A stretch of DNA of 41,153 bases, taken from IMG/VR virus record IMGVR_UViG_3300032092_000076, positions 1 to 41,153 of that record; one strand, given 5' to 3'. This DNA comes from a virus. Numbering within the stretch: position 1 is the stretch's first letter; each line of letters opens with the position of its first letter. A model generated the notes under the pieces. It searched no databases, was not told the origin of the DNA, and was given only the letters and a program-made list of their open reading frames with translations. A program made the translations under genes and the position numbers. Shown here in pieces: positions 26,541-34,656 of the stretch.

Positions 26541-29500
26541 ATGCCGATAAAAAGTGCGTTCAGAAGATCGATACTGAACTCGCAACCAATTCCGCCAAGC
26601 CCAGTGCGGCAAACCCCAACATCCATGACCGATTCTGTCGCCTTGAGTGATTCACTTATTGCGACATTTGACGGTGGATTTGCAACAGCAATAACAAGAC
26701 AGGGCTCGGTTACTTCTGACAGCGCTGATGCAATACCGCTGCTTGGGAAAGGAATCAAGGACTCAAATCTTGCCGCAAGCGTCTCATCTGACCCTGAAAG
26801 ACCTGAGCTTTTGTCACTTACAGGGCACTTTAAAGAGCCTGTGGAATCTATTGATGAGGTTCTGGCTCTTCGTGACTTTGAGGCATCCATTGATGAAGCA
26901 GACCTTTCTCTCTTCTATGAGAAGATGCTAGTCGGCCAACAGGCACAAAAGATCTCAAAAAGGGTTGATGCGGCAAACGTCGCTAGAAGTGAAGCAGAGG
27001 GTAACGTTTTATCCCTATCAAGAGCAACTAACGCAATCGATACCTTTAGAGATAGCTGCGGTTTCATTACCAATCAAGACAGAATACACAAAGGAAGCAA
27101 GAAATTTCTTGAGGCTTTGCCGCTGGTCTATGGAGAGAACCCCACAGACCAGAATCTGACGATACAGCGGACACTCACAGGACTCAGTGACATCACAACA
27201 AGCTGCAACACCTCCCTTGTGACACTGTTAGCCTACAGCCTCCTCTACCCAGGATCAGTTAAGTTCGAGAAGCCAGAAGTAGGTGATAAGAAACTGCAGG
27301 CTTTCGCTGTTCCTGTGGTAACGTCAGACCCTGTCAACCAGCTCTTGGCAGCAATATCGGTAATTGACCCTAGCACACCAGACGGCTTCCTTGAAGCCGA
27401 ATCTCTCCTACCTCAAGATCCTACAGCAAGGATTGCATTGATAGCCGAGGCTCTTGCATACGAGCTGTCAATATCTGCAGGAATGTCCAGGCTTGAGATT
27501 GCTAGCCTGGCGACTTACATCAAGGAAACAGTCGGTTCAACAACTTCAGCAATAAACGGTCAACCATCTGCCGGGACGCTGCTGAGCGCGTTCAGAGATG
27601 GACAGAACTTACCGCTTGAAATTAATGACACATCGATAAACGGCAGTGATTATAAGGGCATACTCACCGCTTATGTCGATGGTCCCGTAGGAAGCGGCTC
27701 ACTTGATTTTACTGCACTTGAAAATGCAGTCAAAGCTGTGACACAGTCACTTGGAAAGCTGCTTGAGGATACCGGTAAAATTCGATGCCTTGATGATGCC
27801 TCAGAATCTTTAACTGCTGCAAACATCATATCAGAAATGGCAGCGGCTGTTTGTGAAGGTACTTCAACCCTTGGCCTAAGCGTTGATACGGCGAGGTCAT
27901 CACTACAGATTGCACAATTGCTTCTCTTCAAGGAAATTGCGACAACTGCATCAACAGGCGCAATTCTGGAGGCAAGATTCCGGACGTTCAGCTCCCTGAT
28001 AACGACCTCAAGCGAGACAGTCCAAACAGAAACATCGGCAAGTGCATCATCGGACACTAAGACTGCCTCGACTTCAAAGAGTGAATCATCAAAAACTTCA
28101 AACCAGCAATCATCAAAGTCTCTGAAAGTCACCGTTGATGGTGCTGTCACCAATGTTAAGGTTGAAGATACGACAGAAAGTAAAGTACAGGCAGTGTCTC
28201 CTGGGAGGGTTGCTCCAAGCACGCTTTCATCTTTGACGACAAGTGGTTCAAAGCTCTCATCCAGCAGATCCGCGGGAATCGGAAATGCAAGAGGAACGAG
28301 CTCTGGAAAATCAGCAGGAACTGCAGAGCAATCTGCTTCAAAGAATCAAGCTTCGTCAAAGACATCAAGTGGAAGCAGCAGCGGAACATCAACTGTCGAA
28401 AGCGTACAAGAAGATAGCGACCTTGAAAGCTTGATATACAAGACATTCACAGGCAAAGGCGGATCTGGTCACATAACAGCAAACTACAACTCCAACTTTG
28501 AGATAACCGGAGAAGAGCTTATTGCGAATCAGCAGCAATCTGTGAAAAATGACGAGTTCACAAGAGCGGGTCTAACATACTCATCGATGGGAATCTTAGA
28601 GTCAAAGGAACTTCTTCGTCGTTTCTTGATGGGTGATAGCGTTGATGTCATTAGCGTTGTAAGCCAAGCAGCCAACACTGTGACATCACCTACACCCCCA
28701 CCCTCAACTAAAGAGTCGCTAGCTTCTTCGAATCACACTAAGAAGTCACCTCACGGGATTCTGTCTCTGCTTGAAAAGTACGCGTCAGGAACAAAAACTA
28801 CAGCAACAGGTTTGCCAGGTGTAAGTTCTCCCATTTCGAAGAGAAGTTCTCCAACGTCAGGCATAAAGTCAAGAACATCAAAATGGCAATCAAGTGTCAA
28901 CAGCATCTCTTATGCAGCCAGCGCGGCCTCACCAAGGCTTGAAAATATCCTCGGAATCAGGTCAAACTCTGCAAGCCTGACCCCGGCAAAAGAATCATCA
29001 AACGTTCCAAAGAAGTACTCTGTAGGCAAGATTACGATCAAGGAAGATGATAACGATGTTATCGAGATTGTCGGTAACTTTAGTAAACAAGCAGCTCAAA
29101 CCTTTAGGGGCAGAGATCTAGTTGCAAGGCAGGCCGTTCCAAGCGAGCAGGCCGCAAATGTAAGCCCAGAGTACACCGCATTCCTCGAACTATTCCCGGC
29201 ACTCAGTCAATCAGAGTCACAGACGTCATTCAAGTTTGCAATGCAAAGCCTTCGTGATAGTCTAAAAAACGAAAGCGATGCAGGTCAAAGCCTCCTCTCG
29301 GGCGAGTTTAGAAAGGTCGTTGACGCAATTGTTTCTAACACTTCAAACATCGCAGGCAAACCAGGTCTTGTTGATAGTTCCACGATAAACTACTCACTCA
29401 GCAGGCAAACTATAGAGTTCCTCTGTTTCAGTATGTTTAGCAGCATGTGTTCGTTCATGCCATCGGTCACAGGCGCAAGCATTACATCTACTGGAAGGTC

Positions 29501-30896
29501 TGATTTTGATGTTTCGATTGACTATGACAGGAGTGTAATGCTTCGACTCTGGAACTCTATGAACGGAGTTGCAGAGCACAAAGGGAAGATATCTGAACTT
29601 CCACAGAATGTAACTGACAGTCCTGAATTTTCGCTTCTAATCAACTGCATGCGATATGCGAACAAGGTCACTGAGACCCTAAAGATTCGTTATGCCGTAA
29701 TGCAGAACTTTGTGAGCACTTACTCAACATCAGCATCGACCCTAGTTTCAACTATGAAAGATCCTTCGCTTCTTGAGCTTGTCACTAAGCTTAGAAAGTC
29801 AGGGCAAGAATCTATACTGCAAGAAATCACTCAAGAAACCGTTAGCTACGCGCAGCTGAGCCTTGCCATGATTAGAGGTCCACTGTCACTTGACAGGACT
29901 TCAAGGATGACAAGAATCGCAAAGAACATCACATCGCTTCTGCATCGTAACTTTAGTGTGCAGGAAAGCTCTGACTCACTTATTGCGTGCGTTGGATTGC
30001 CAGCAAAAACCATTGAGTTTCTACGAAGAAGCCAACCGTCAGTGGGTATCAAGACGGGACTCAGCGAGTACATTGAGATTACTTTCTCAAAACAGGACAT
30101 CCAGTTTCCTGATCTTGTGTTGAGAAACACGGTGTTCAGGTTTTGTCCTCGCCTTGAAGTCGTTCCAAACTTTACGAGTTATACGAACATCAGGGACGCG
30201 ATGAGAGACTTCTTGTACCTTTGTCATGATGGAAGTGGTTGGTTAACAAAGGGCATTGATGAAGCAATCACATTTGTGAGTGAAGTAACGGGCCTTGAAA
30301 GGATCTCAGCATATGTCATTGTCGTTAACCATGCGATAGATGCAATGTGCAGGATTGCAAGTTACGCAAGTGGAACTGCAGGCCTCTATGAGATGTCAAA
30401 TCCACAGGGTTCCAGTGTCATGTCAACGGCAGGTGCAGAGCTTGCTTTAGAAGAAATGAGAAACAATCCTGTCATGAAAGTTGCAATGGGTAATCTTCTA
30501 CCAGGAAACTTCATGCAGCAAGCCCCAGGCGGTTATAGGTTCATGAGATTTTCTGAGCTTGATGGTCGAGCGGCAGTTGTAACGGATCAGTCGAGGCATC
30601 GGTTGTTAGGCAGTATCCTTTCTGATCCGATCTTCACATATGAGAATGGGTATACTGTTTCTAGATGTTTCACACCCTTTGAAAGGGTCTACAATTGTGT
30701 AGTTGATCCTGACGAATTCATGATAGACAAGTCCCAAACACAGTCCACGGTTAGTGGAAGAACTGCATATGACAAAGTCGTAGCCGACGGTTTAGTTGAC
30801 GTTTATAGCGATGTTGCCGTATTCAGGGACACTTCATCAAGCTCTTTGTTTGACGGCTCGGCATATGCAGTAAAAGTGGAGCTCATAACAGAATGA
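26541..30896 (+). CDS. 1451-residue virion protein, unknown, with Ser/Thr-rich linkers
   Basis: This is the largest closed gene in the window and I recognise no family in it. The N-terminal ~480 residues look folded and mostly helical. Residues ~487-624 are a low-complexity Ser/Thr/Lys-rich stretch, and ~714-820 are a second Ser/Thr/Pro-rich stretch. The C-terminal ~600 residues appear folded again, with helices and several Cys and Met residues (for example FLCFSMFSSMCSFMP). It is not an obvious tape measure protein, because it lacks continuous coiled coil and hydrophobic spans, although length alone would allow it. The linkers could be flexible arms, or O-glycosylation targets given the upstream sugar genes. 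It overlaps the next gene by four bases. Confidence 0.7.
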   Translation: MPIKSAFRRSILNSQPIPPSPVRQTPTSMTDSVALSDSLIATFDGGFATAITRQGSVTSDSADAIPLLGKGIKDSNLAASVSSDPERPELLSLTGHFKEPVESIDEVLALRDFEASIDEADLSLFYEKMLVGQQAQKISKRVDAANVARSEAEGNVLSLSRATNAIDTFRDSCGFITNQDRIHKGSKKFLEALPLVYGENPTDQNLTIQRTLTGLSDITTSCNTSLVTLLAYSLLYPGSVKFEKPEVGDKKLQAFAVPVVTSDPVNQLLAAISVIDPSTPDGFLEAESLLPQDPTARIALIAEALAYELSISAGMSRLEIASLATYIKETVGSTTSAINGQPSAGTLLSAFRDGQNLPLEINDTSINGSDYKGILTAYVDGPVGSGSLDFTALENAVKAVTQSLGKLLEDTGKIRCLDDASESLTAANIISEMAAAVCEGTSTLGLSVDTARSSLQIAQLLLFKEIATTASTGAILEARFRTFSSLITTSSETVQTETSASASSDTKTASTSKSESSKTSNQQSSKSLKVTVDGAVTNVKVEDTTESKVQAVSPGRVAPSTLSSLTTSGSKLSSSRSAGIGNARGTSSGKSAGTAEQSASKNQASSKTSSGSSSGTSTVESVQEDSDLESLIYKTFTGKGGSGHITANYNSNFEITGEELIANQQQSVKNDEFTRAGLTYSSMGILESKELLRRFLMGDSVDVISVVSQAANTVTSPTPPPSTKESLASSNHTKKSPHGILSLLEKYASGTKTTATGLPGVSSPISKRSSPTSGIKSRTSKWQSSVNSISYAASAASPRLENILGIRSNSASLTPAKESSNVPKKYSVGKITIKEDDNDVIEIVGNFSKQAAQTFRGRDLVARQAVPSEQAANVSPEYTAFLELFPALSQSESQTSFKFAMQSLRDSLKNESDAGQSLLSGEFRKVVDAIVSNTSNIAGKPGLVDSSTINYSLSRQTIEFLCFSMFSSMCSFMPSVTGASITSTGRSDFDVSIDYDRSVMLRLWNSMNGVAEHKGKISELPQNVTDSPEFSLLINCMRYANKVTETLKIRYAVMQNFVSTYSTSASTLVSTMKDPSLLELVTKLRKSGQESILQEITQETVSYAQLSLAMIRGPLSLDRTSRMTRIAKNITSLLHRNFSVQESSDSLIACVGLPAKTIEFLRRSQPSVGIKTGLSEYIEITFSKQDIQFPDLVLRNTVFRFCPRLEVVPNFTSYTNIRDAMRDFLYLCHDGSGWLTKGIDEAITFVSEVTGLERISAYVIVVNHAIDAMCRIASYASGTAGLYEMSNPQGSSVMSTAGAELALEEMRNNPVMKVAMGNLLPGNFMQQAPGGYRFMRFSELDGRAAVVTDQSRHRLLGSILSDPIFTYENGYTVSRCFTPFERVYNCVVDPDEFMIDKSQTQSTVSGRTAYDKVVADGLVDVYSDVAVFRDTSSSSLFDGSAYAVKVELITE

Positions 30897-32614
30897 AGGC
30901 GTCAACATTCACATCAAACGTTCTCTCAAGGATATCGCTTGAAAAACCAGTGATAACTGAGGGTAAGTTCACATATGGCTACTTTACTCCAGACGAAGCT
31001 GTGACGGAGGGACCTGTGCCCGGTACGCAGCTGACGAGAGAAAACTCAAGAACTCAGCTACTGCTGTCACCCAGGCGGAACACAATTGCGATCATGCCTA
31101 CGAGTTCAAAACGAACATCGTTAAGCAGTGACAAAGCTGTTTCTTTAGTAAAAGAAAACATCAATAAGTTGTACTCGTCTGAAGACATTGGGAATACAGG
31201 CGCGACTACAATTGCGTCCCAAGACACTAATGTCCTTGACAGGGCATATCAGTTGATACTCAGGTCAGCTGAGTCACGTGAGATAGAAGGAAACTTTACC
31301 GACATAGCAGCAGACCTCGGCTTATCACTGCCAGACAGTGTTGACAAATCACTTCTCCAGGAACTTGGAGTCAGATATGCAAGTGCTGGAGCCCAATTCG
31401 CAGTAGATCGAAACAGGATAGAGTCAGGAAAGTTCGGTCAGGCAAGAAGCTTTACAAGCACGACTGTTGTCGCAGACAAGTTTGCCCTTGACATTGTTTT
31501 GAACACTCCGCAAGCTTCACCAGGCGTAAGTGAGACACTGCAGGAGGTCAGGAATGATGTAGCGGCAGTGCAATCTATTGCAAGGCAAGAGAATCAGCAG
31601 ATAAGCTCAAATGATTACATCACGATTGTAGATCCCGTAAGTGTCAAAGCAGGAAGTGCAAAAACTTTCGACTATGACATAAGTGCCTTGGCAAACATAG
31701 TCTATCGTAAGGAACACAGGGCGAATGGGATTACAAGCGCAAAGTTGCTGTCTGTCATACCTGTTGACTCTCAAAACTTCACGGACTTTCAGGTAATGTA
31801 TGGAACTCAGTATCACTACTGGATCCACACAGTGTATGTGATGAGAACCTCTGCCATCACTGCAAATACAGGTCAGGTCGTGACAGTCGACATTCTACTG
31901 CAGTCAGAGCCAAGTAATACAATCTCAATTCACTCCTCTGAGACAGTCCCACCACCTCCACCGGCTGATATTGCAATAAGATGGGACTATTATGAGAGAA
32001 AACCTGTCGTCACGTGGTCATTTCCACCAAACCCACAGCGCGACATAAAGTACTTTCAGGTATTCAAAAGGGCTAGTGTCAATGAGCCATTTGAACTACA
32101 GGTCGAATACGACTTTAATGACAGTCTTGTGAAACCCAAGCGCTATGAATCAATTGAGCCGACAAATACGAAACCAGTTGACACACCTGTGTTATCTTTT
32201 GTTGATGCTAACTTCAAGAAGGAAAGCACGGCAATATACGCTGTTGCATGTGTAGATGCGAGAGGACTTGTATCGAACTACTCAGCTCAAATTGAGGCTT
32301 CCTTTGACAAGATCAGGAATAGACTGTCAACAAAGTATGTGTCACCTGGCAATGCGCCAAGGCCTTACCCAAACGTCTTCTTACGTAGTGACCTCTTTCT
32401 TGATTCAATCGTGACTAAGAACAAAAGAAGAATCAAGGCTTACTTTGATCCTGAGTACCTGAAACTCGTTGACAGATTCGGCAATGACATGAAACTATTC
32501 GGAACTGTCGATGATGGAACCAGTTACAAGATCTCTGTCATTGATACTGATCGTGCTGCGGACCTTGTGATCGATATGAGCATCACGGATTTACTTCGCA
32601 CGAAAGCTGATTGA
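30893..32614 (+). CDS. Virion protein with C-terminal fibronectin-III-like domain
   Basis: This 573-residue protein has a helical N-terminal half, with HRANGITSAKLLSVIP leading into a beta region (YGTQYHYWIHTVYVMRTSAI). A short proline run (PPPPPADIAIRW, around residue 357) introduces a fibronectin-III-like domain: KPVVTWSFPPNPQRDIKYFQVFKRA, later YAVACVDARGLVSNYS. The C-terminus returns to a mixed fold (NKRRIKAYFDPEYLKLVDR). The domain parallels the C-terminal domain of the protein encoded at 24215. It starts at ATG 30893 overlapping the previous stop (ATGA). A 27-base gap with an AGGTAGTAGGA purine stretch follows, probably the next ribosome binding site. Tail or fibre role inferred. Confidence 0.67.
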   Translation: MKASTFTSNVLSRISLEKPVITEGKFTYGYFTPDEAVTEGPVPGTQLTRENSRTQLLLSPRRNTIAIMPTSSKRTSLSSDKAVSLVKENINKLYSSEDIGNTGATTIASQDTNVLDRAYQLILRSAESREIEGNFTDIAADLGLSLPDSVDKSLLQELGVRYASAGAQFAVDRNRIESGKFGQARSFTSTTVVADKFALDIVLNTPQASPGVSETLQEVRNDVAAVQSIARQENQQISSNDYITIVDPVSVKAGSAKTFDYDISALANIVYRKEHRANGITSAKLLSVIPVDSQNFTDFQVMYGTQYHYWIHTVYVMRTSAITANTGQVVTVDILLQSEPSNTISIHSSETVPPPPPADIAIRWDYYERKPVVTWSFPPNPQRDIKYFQVFKRASVNEPFELQVEYDFNDSLVKPKRYESIEPTNTKPVDTPVLSFVDANFKKESTAIYAVACVDARGLVSNYSAQIEASFDKIRNRLSTKYVSPGNAPRPYPNVFLRSDLFLDSIVTKNKRRIKAYFDPEYLKLVDRFGNDMKLFGTVDDGTSYKISVIDTDRAADLVIDMSITDLLRTKAD

Positions 32615-32641
32615 TACTTACGAAGGTAGTAGGATTCCAAC

Positions 32642-33352
32642 ATGGGTTTTCTTGACCATTCAACTTCTAACATTATCGTCGACGCAGTTCTAACTGACAT
32701 CGGCAGACAGTTCCTCGCAAGGAATGATGGCAGCTTCTCAATCGTCAAGTTTGCGCTTGCAGACGATGAGATAGACTACACAATGATTCAAAAGTACGGT
32801 AGAATCGTTGGTAAGGAAAAGATTGAGAAGAATACACCGATCTTTGAAGCGCAGACGATCGCAGGTCTTGCACTAAAGTATCGCTGCGTGTCAATCTCCA
32901 ATCCGAACCTTACCAAGATGTCAAGCATGACAATTACAGGTGAGGGACTTGATTCAAGTGGCACGACCCTGTCTATGACTGCGAGCTCCACAACTTCTTC
33001 AAGGCTTCTGACATTCACGCAATCCGTGGTTGGCGAGAACCTTGTAGATGTTGAGCTTCGTGACCAGCAGTTCCTTGTCAAGGTTCCAAACAGCTTTGTG
33101 CAGATCGCAGGTGCAGCTCCGGACTATGTCGATATCGACAATGTCGCATACTACACACTTCTTAGAAGTCCAACGACAACAGCCGCAGGTGGATCGGTGC
33201 TATCCTTCACGCTTGTTCTCAAGTCGATTACGGACACACAGTTCAGCGTCTTTGGCACGTCATCTGACAAGACTATCATAAAGGCGGTAGCTTCGGTCAC
33301 AGGCATGCAATCAGGCGCAGTGAAGGACTTCAACATCACAATCTCCAAGTGA
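32642..33352 (+). CDS. Virion protein with conserved GRQ N-terminal module (second copy)
   Basis: This 236-residue protein starts GFLDHSTSNIIVDAVLTDIG, followed by RQFLARNDGSFSIVKFALADDEIDY. This matches the N-terminal module of the gene at 23322 in order and spacing. The C-terminal half is a beta-rich segment (VLSFTLVLKSITDTQFSVFGTSSDKTI) ending in a VTGMQSGAVKDFNITI tail, a pattern I associate with T4-like marine phage structural proteins. It is preceded by AGGTAGTAGGA. Seven bases separate it from the next gene. It may attach the following LamG protein or form part of a neck or baseplate layer; unproven. Confidence 0.7.
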   Translation: MGFLDHSTSNIIVDAVLTDIGRQFLARNDGSFSIVKFALADDEIDYTMIQKYGRIVGKEKIEKNTPIFEAQTIAGLALKYRCVSISNPNLTKMSSMTITGEGLDSSGTTLSMTASSTTSSRLLTFTQSVVGENLVDVELRDQQFLVKVPNSFVQIAGAAPDYVDIDNVAYYTLLRSPTTTAAGGSVLSFTLVLKSITDTQFSVFGTSSDKTIIKAVASVTGMQSGAVKDFNITISK

Positions 33353-33359
33353 GAGGAAA

Positions 33360-34631
33360 ATGGCTACTTTCAAGGAAATAACTGCGGCCGACATACAGAC
33401 AACACGTACGGCCCTTAACCAGCTTATTGATGTCGTCCAGAACGACATATCTGGCTCCTCCTCTCGCAGGGGATATGCAGTATTTGTGACGTCCTCAACC
33501 GGAATCACGACTCTTTACTCTGTAACGTCTTCGCTGTTCCAGACTGTCTACGACCAAGATTACACACTGCAGACCGCAAACGCAATATTCGACATGACAG
33601 TTGGATTGTATGCGTCAGGTGGAACAGTGACGTCAGCCTCTGCAGGTGTGGATACTTCTGGGAAGCTGCTGTTTAGCTCCAACTCTCTCATGATGAGGGA
33701 GAAGGTTGACATGTATCGTTTGCATGCAGGAAAACTTCTTGGCGACTCAGATTCATCCTTCTTTGCACCTTTCGACTCAACAAGCGTAAGTGACAGAATT
33801 GATGAGGCGATCTTCCTTGACTTCAAGCGCCTCTTTACTCGTGACAGAATCAAGCGTGAGACGTTTGCAATGCGTTTCTACACAAGTGGTGTTCTCGACG
33901 GATCGCAGAAGGTCACGCCGTTTGAGGCTTCAATAACCAACGGTTTCACAGGATCAAACCTAACTAAGACTTCTGTATCAGGGGCTGCTATCTTTACTGA
34001 CGTCGGCGCAGCAGTGAATAGGCGCGCAACTTTCGGTGGAGATGTAGGTGACATTGTCAACTCTGCAGACTCTACGAACAAGGTTGGACTCCTCTTCTAT
34101 GAGGCAGGGATAGCTGTTCTCGATGCGAAGAAGGTGATGTGGGGGCAGCAGCACGTGTCTGGTGTAATCTCGGCGGTTACAAGCAGCTTCTTTGGTGATG
34201 CGCAGGTGAACTCTACAGTCATCGGTTCAAACTTCAACCAGTGCAATGTTAGTGCATCATTCATTCCTGACTTCTTCGTTTCTGCTTCGATCGATGACGT
34301 TGTTGACCACATAGCCTCAGCAAGATTCCAATCAGGCTCATTCACAGCAGTCACATTCCAGAACCAGACGAACATAAACTCTACACTTCTCTTCTGTAGG
34401 GCGTCGGCAGATGAGTTCAACTACTCAACAAACCCAACTTTCACGGATGAGGGTGGCAACATCGCGGTCATTGAAAGCGGTCAGGAAGACTCACAGAGGA
34501 CATTCACATTCCCAACGACGGTCGGACTGTACGATGCAAACAACAACCTTCTTGCGGTTGCAAAGTTCTCAAGACCCATCGAAAAGAGTGACGAGAGGGA
34601 CCTCACGGTACGGGTCAGGCTGGACTTCTAA
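33360..34631 (+). CDS. Virion protein sharing a C-terminal module with the next gene
   Basis: This 423-residue protein starts with a helical segment (FKEITAADIQTTRTALNQLIDV, residues ~4-25), then YAVFVTSSTGITTLYSVTSS. The middle is rich in short helices around SDSSFFAPFDSTSVSDRIDE. The C-terminal ~45 residues read LYDANNNLLAVAKFSRPIEK and end VRVRLDF. The following gene ends in a similar module (IVAKASFAQPL...RVKFDF), so the two appear to share a structural tip. The start has a clear GAGAGGAAA site. A 25-base gap containing GGAGG separates it from the next gene. Probable fibre, neck or baseplate role. Confidence 0.68.
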   Translation: MATFKEITAADIQTTRTALNQLIDVVQNDISGSSSRRGYAVFVTSSTGITTLYSVTSSLFQTVYDQDYTLQTANAIFDMTVGLYASGGTVTSASAGVDTSGKLLFSSNSLMMREKVDMYRLHAGKLLGDSDSSFFAPFDSTSVSDRIDEAIFLDFKRLFTRDRIKRETFAMRFYTSGVLDGSQKVTPFEASITNGFTGSNLTKTSVSGAAIFTDVGAAVNRRATFGGDVGDIVNSADSTNKVGLLFYEAGIAVLDAKKVMWGQQHVSGVISAVTSSFFGDAQVNSTVIGSNFNQCNVSASFIPDFFVSASIDDVVDHIASARFQSGSFTAVTFQNQTNINSTLLFCRASADEFNYSTNPTFTDEGGNIAVIESGQEDSQRTFTFPTTVGLYDANNNLLAVAKFSRPIEKSDERDLTVRVRLDF

Positions 34632-34656
34632 TGCCACGGCCTTTGGAGGCTGACCC

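Noticed and set aside
26150-26890. 246-residue open frame on the minus strand
   Set aside because: It spans the junction of two well-packed plus-strand genes, has no ribosome binding site or recognisable motif, and all its surroundings are co-directional on the plus strand.
26541-30896. Tape measure protein
   Set aside because: Length would fit, but there is no continuous coiled coil or membrane-like segment, and the Ser/Thr-rich linkers and position far downstream of the baseplate genes argue against it.
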